From positions 382,031 to 446,030 of the forward strand of contig NZ_HE610978.1 in the NCBI RefSeq assembly GCF_000285495.1: a stretch of DNA of 64,000 nt, written 5' to 3'. Below, in pieces: positions 62,674-64,000 of the stretch; the stretch's first letter is position 1, and the number at the start of each line of letters is the position of its first letter. The position numbers and the translations under genes are program-made. The notes beneath the pieces were generated by a model. That model did not search any database. It was not told the DNA's origin and worked only from the letters and a program-made list of their open reading frames with translations. The DNA comes from Oceanobacillus massiliensis str. N'diop (GTDB lineage Bacteria; Bacillota; Bacilli; Bacillales; Amphibacillaceae).

Positions 62674-64000
62674 TTAAAGTACACTTGCATGTCCTTCGTA
62701 TATATCGCCTTTTGCACCATCAACGGTAATATCCTGACCATCTTTAAGAACCTCGAAGACATTTGGAACGCCAACAATGACTGGAATCCCAACACTTAAG
62801 CCAACTACGGCCGCATGTGATGTAAGTCCTCCTTCTTCTGTAATAATGGCAGCAGCCTTCTCAATGGCCGGCATCATCTCACGTTCCGTACCATAAGTTA
62901 CCAGAATATCACCTTCCTGGATTTTAGCTAATGCTTCCTCATTGGATTTGGCAAATACAACGCGGCCATATGCGCTTCTCCTGCCGATACCCTGTCCCTT
63001 GGCAATGACATCGCCAATCACGTGGACCTTCAGCAGATTGGTTGTGCCGCTTTCTCCAACAGGAACGCCTGCAGTAATGATGACCCTGCTTCCGCGTTTA
63101 CATAGTCCTGTTGTCAAACCTTTATCAATGGCAACATCAAGCATCTCATCTGTTGATCCCGCCTTATTTCCCGATACGGCATGTACGCCCCAGACAAGGG
63201 AAAGCTGGCGATTAACAGATTCAGTGAATGTAACCGCAAGTATCGTTGCCTTTGGTCTGTATTTTGATATCATTCTGGCAGTATGTCCACTTTCTGTTGG
63301 TGTAATGATTGTATCCACATTAAGGTTCATTGCCGTATGTGTAACCGATTGGCTGATTGCCTCGGTAATTGTCATATCGACATTTTTAGAACGCTCTTCC
63401 AAAATCGTTTTATGTGCTAAAGCAGATTCTGCTTTCAATGCAATATTGCTCATAGTCTGTACCGATTCAACCGGGTAGTTTCCTGCGGCAGTTTCTCCGG
63501 AAAGCATAATAGCATCTGTTCCATCGAATATTGCATTTGCTACATCGGACGCTTCCGCTCTCGTCGGACGCGGGTTCCTTTGCATGGAATCAAGCATTTG
63601 TGTTGCTGTGATAACTGGTTTCCCTGCATTATTGCATTTTTTAATCAATGCCTTCTGTACAAGCGGCACATCCTCAGCTGGAATCTCCACTCCAAGGTCA
63701 CCACGGGCCACCATCAGTCCATCACTTATTTCCAGGATGCTGTCAATATTATCGACGCCCTCCTGATTTTCAATCTTAGGTATGATTTGGATATGTGTTG
63801 CTTGATTCTTCTCAAGCAATTCTTTGATTTCAAGAATATCGGTAGCCCGGCGCACAAAGGATGCGGCAATAAAATCGACACCCTGCGCGATACCGAATTC
63901 GATGTCATTTGTATCTTTTTCGGTAATCCCAGGAAGGTTTACCGATACATTCGGGACATTGACCCCTTTTTTATTCTTGATGGTACCGGAGTTAAGAGTC
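62674..64000 (-). CDS. pyk: Pyruvate kinase, 3' part (5' end outside window)
   Basis: About 442 codons of a Bacillus-type pyruvate kinase are visible, in frame to the window edge. Core parts are [34 protein letters not shown] (metal/substrate) and [13 protein letters not shown] (catalytic). The C-terminal regulatory domain follows, then an extra PEP-utilising-enzyme-like domain (about the last 110 residues) with [21 protein letters not shown], in which the His is in the T-S-H-A motif. This extra domain is typical of Bacillus and Geobacillus enzymes. A terminator follows. Confidence 0.96.
   Translation of the reverse strand, partial: TLNSGTIKNKKGVNVPNVSVNLPGITEKDTNDIEFGIAQGVDFIAASFVRRATDILEIKELLEKNQATHIQIIPKIENQEGVDNIDSILEISDGLMVARGDLGVEIPAEDVPLVQKALIKKCNNAGKPVITATQMLDSMQRNPRPTRAEASDVANAIFDGTDAIMLSGETAAGNYPVESVQTMSNIALKAESALAHKTILEERSKNVDMTITEAISQSVTHTAMNLNVDTIITPTESGHTARMISKYRPKATILAVTFTESVNRQLSLVWGVHAVSGNKAGSTDEMLDVAIDKGLTTGLCKRGSRVIITAGVPVGESGTTNLLKVHVIGDVIAKGQGIGRRSAYGRVVFAKSNEEALAKIQEGDILVTYGTEREMMPAIEKAAAIITEEGGLTSHAAVVGLSVGIPVIVGVPNVFEVLKDGQDITVDGAKGDIYEGHASVL

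Overview
The window is a stretch of low-GC Firmicutes chromosome from a spore-forming member of the Bacillaceae. The evidence is the sporulation genes (gerM, gerE, sspI, ytxC), Bacillus-type SdhCAB, two T-box leaders, an L20-type infC leader, and a gene order that closely follows the B. subtilis rph-gerM-racE, sdhCAB, uvrC-trxA-etfAB, mutS2-polX-zapA-rnhC, pheST, infC-rpmI-rplT, thrS-dnaI-dnaB-nrdR, gapB, polA-phoRP and mdh-icd-citZ-pyk blocks. Protein details look most like the Virgibacillus/Oceanobacillus group, but this placement is tentative. No rRNA, tRNA, insertion sequence, prophage or CRISPR array is visible.

Layout. 1-4.3 kb: nucleotide housekeeping and spore/wall genes (ysnB, rdgB, rph, gerM, racE, MarR regulator). 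4.5-8.6 kb: gerE with a good SigK-type promoter, a thioesterase, and sdhCAB. 8.9-17.6 kb: a frameshifted yslB, uvrC, trxA, and the fatty-acid degradation operon lcfA-fadR-fadB-etfB-etfA with a FadR operator. A 26-residue membrane peptide and yshE lie at its start. 17.6-24.5 kb: mutS2, polX, cvpA, zapA, then rnhC and a frameshifted ung. 24.6-29.5 kb: pheST with a T-box leader, an rRNA methyltransferase and sspI. 29.7-35.2 kb is the most accessory-looking part: a large membrane-anchored protein of unknown function, a two-permease/one-ATPase ABC exporter, and a lytic transglycosylase. 35.3-41.3 kb: a ring-cleaving dioxygenase-like protein, ysdC, a dUTPase, ysdB with a SigW promoter, and the infC-rpmI-rplT operon with its L20 leader. 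41.4-48.6 kb: thrS with a T-box, ytxC, a remarkable repeat region, and dnaI-dnaB-nrdR. 49.1-64 kb: gapB with two CcpN boxes, coaE, mutM, polA, phoPR, mdh-icd-citZ, ytvI, fxsA and the 3' part of pyk.

Most unusual elements. First, the ytxC-dnaI gap holds a GGGTGC microsatellite with nine GGG runs (a textbook G-quadruplex motif). It is followed at once by 27 copies of a 20-21 bp unit built on TTCCGCG, which matches no coding or CRISPR pattern. Second, five genes (yslB, ung, the 29.8-kb membrane protein, mdh and nrdR) have reading-frame breaks in or beside short A/T or mixed homopolymer tracts. All five are repaired by one- or two-base length changes, so they most likely reflect homopolymer-length errors in the sequence, or otherwise a real wave of slippage mutations. 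Third, fadB has no ATG/GTG/TTG at the start of its conserved N-terminus. An ATC sits at the ideal distance from a strong ribosome binding site. Fourth, PhoR lacks the extracytoplasmic sensor domain.

Together the genes show a standard respiratory and gluconeogenic core (SdhCAB, CitZ-Icd-Mdh, GapB, Pyk, fatty-acid oxidation feeding electron transfer flavoprotein) wired to CcpN, FadR and probable CcpA control, interleaved with DNA replication and repair genes.
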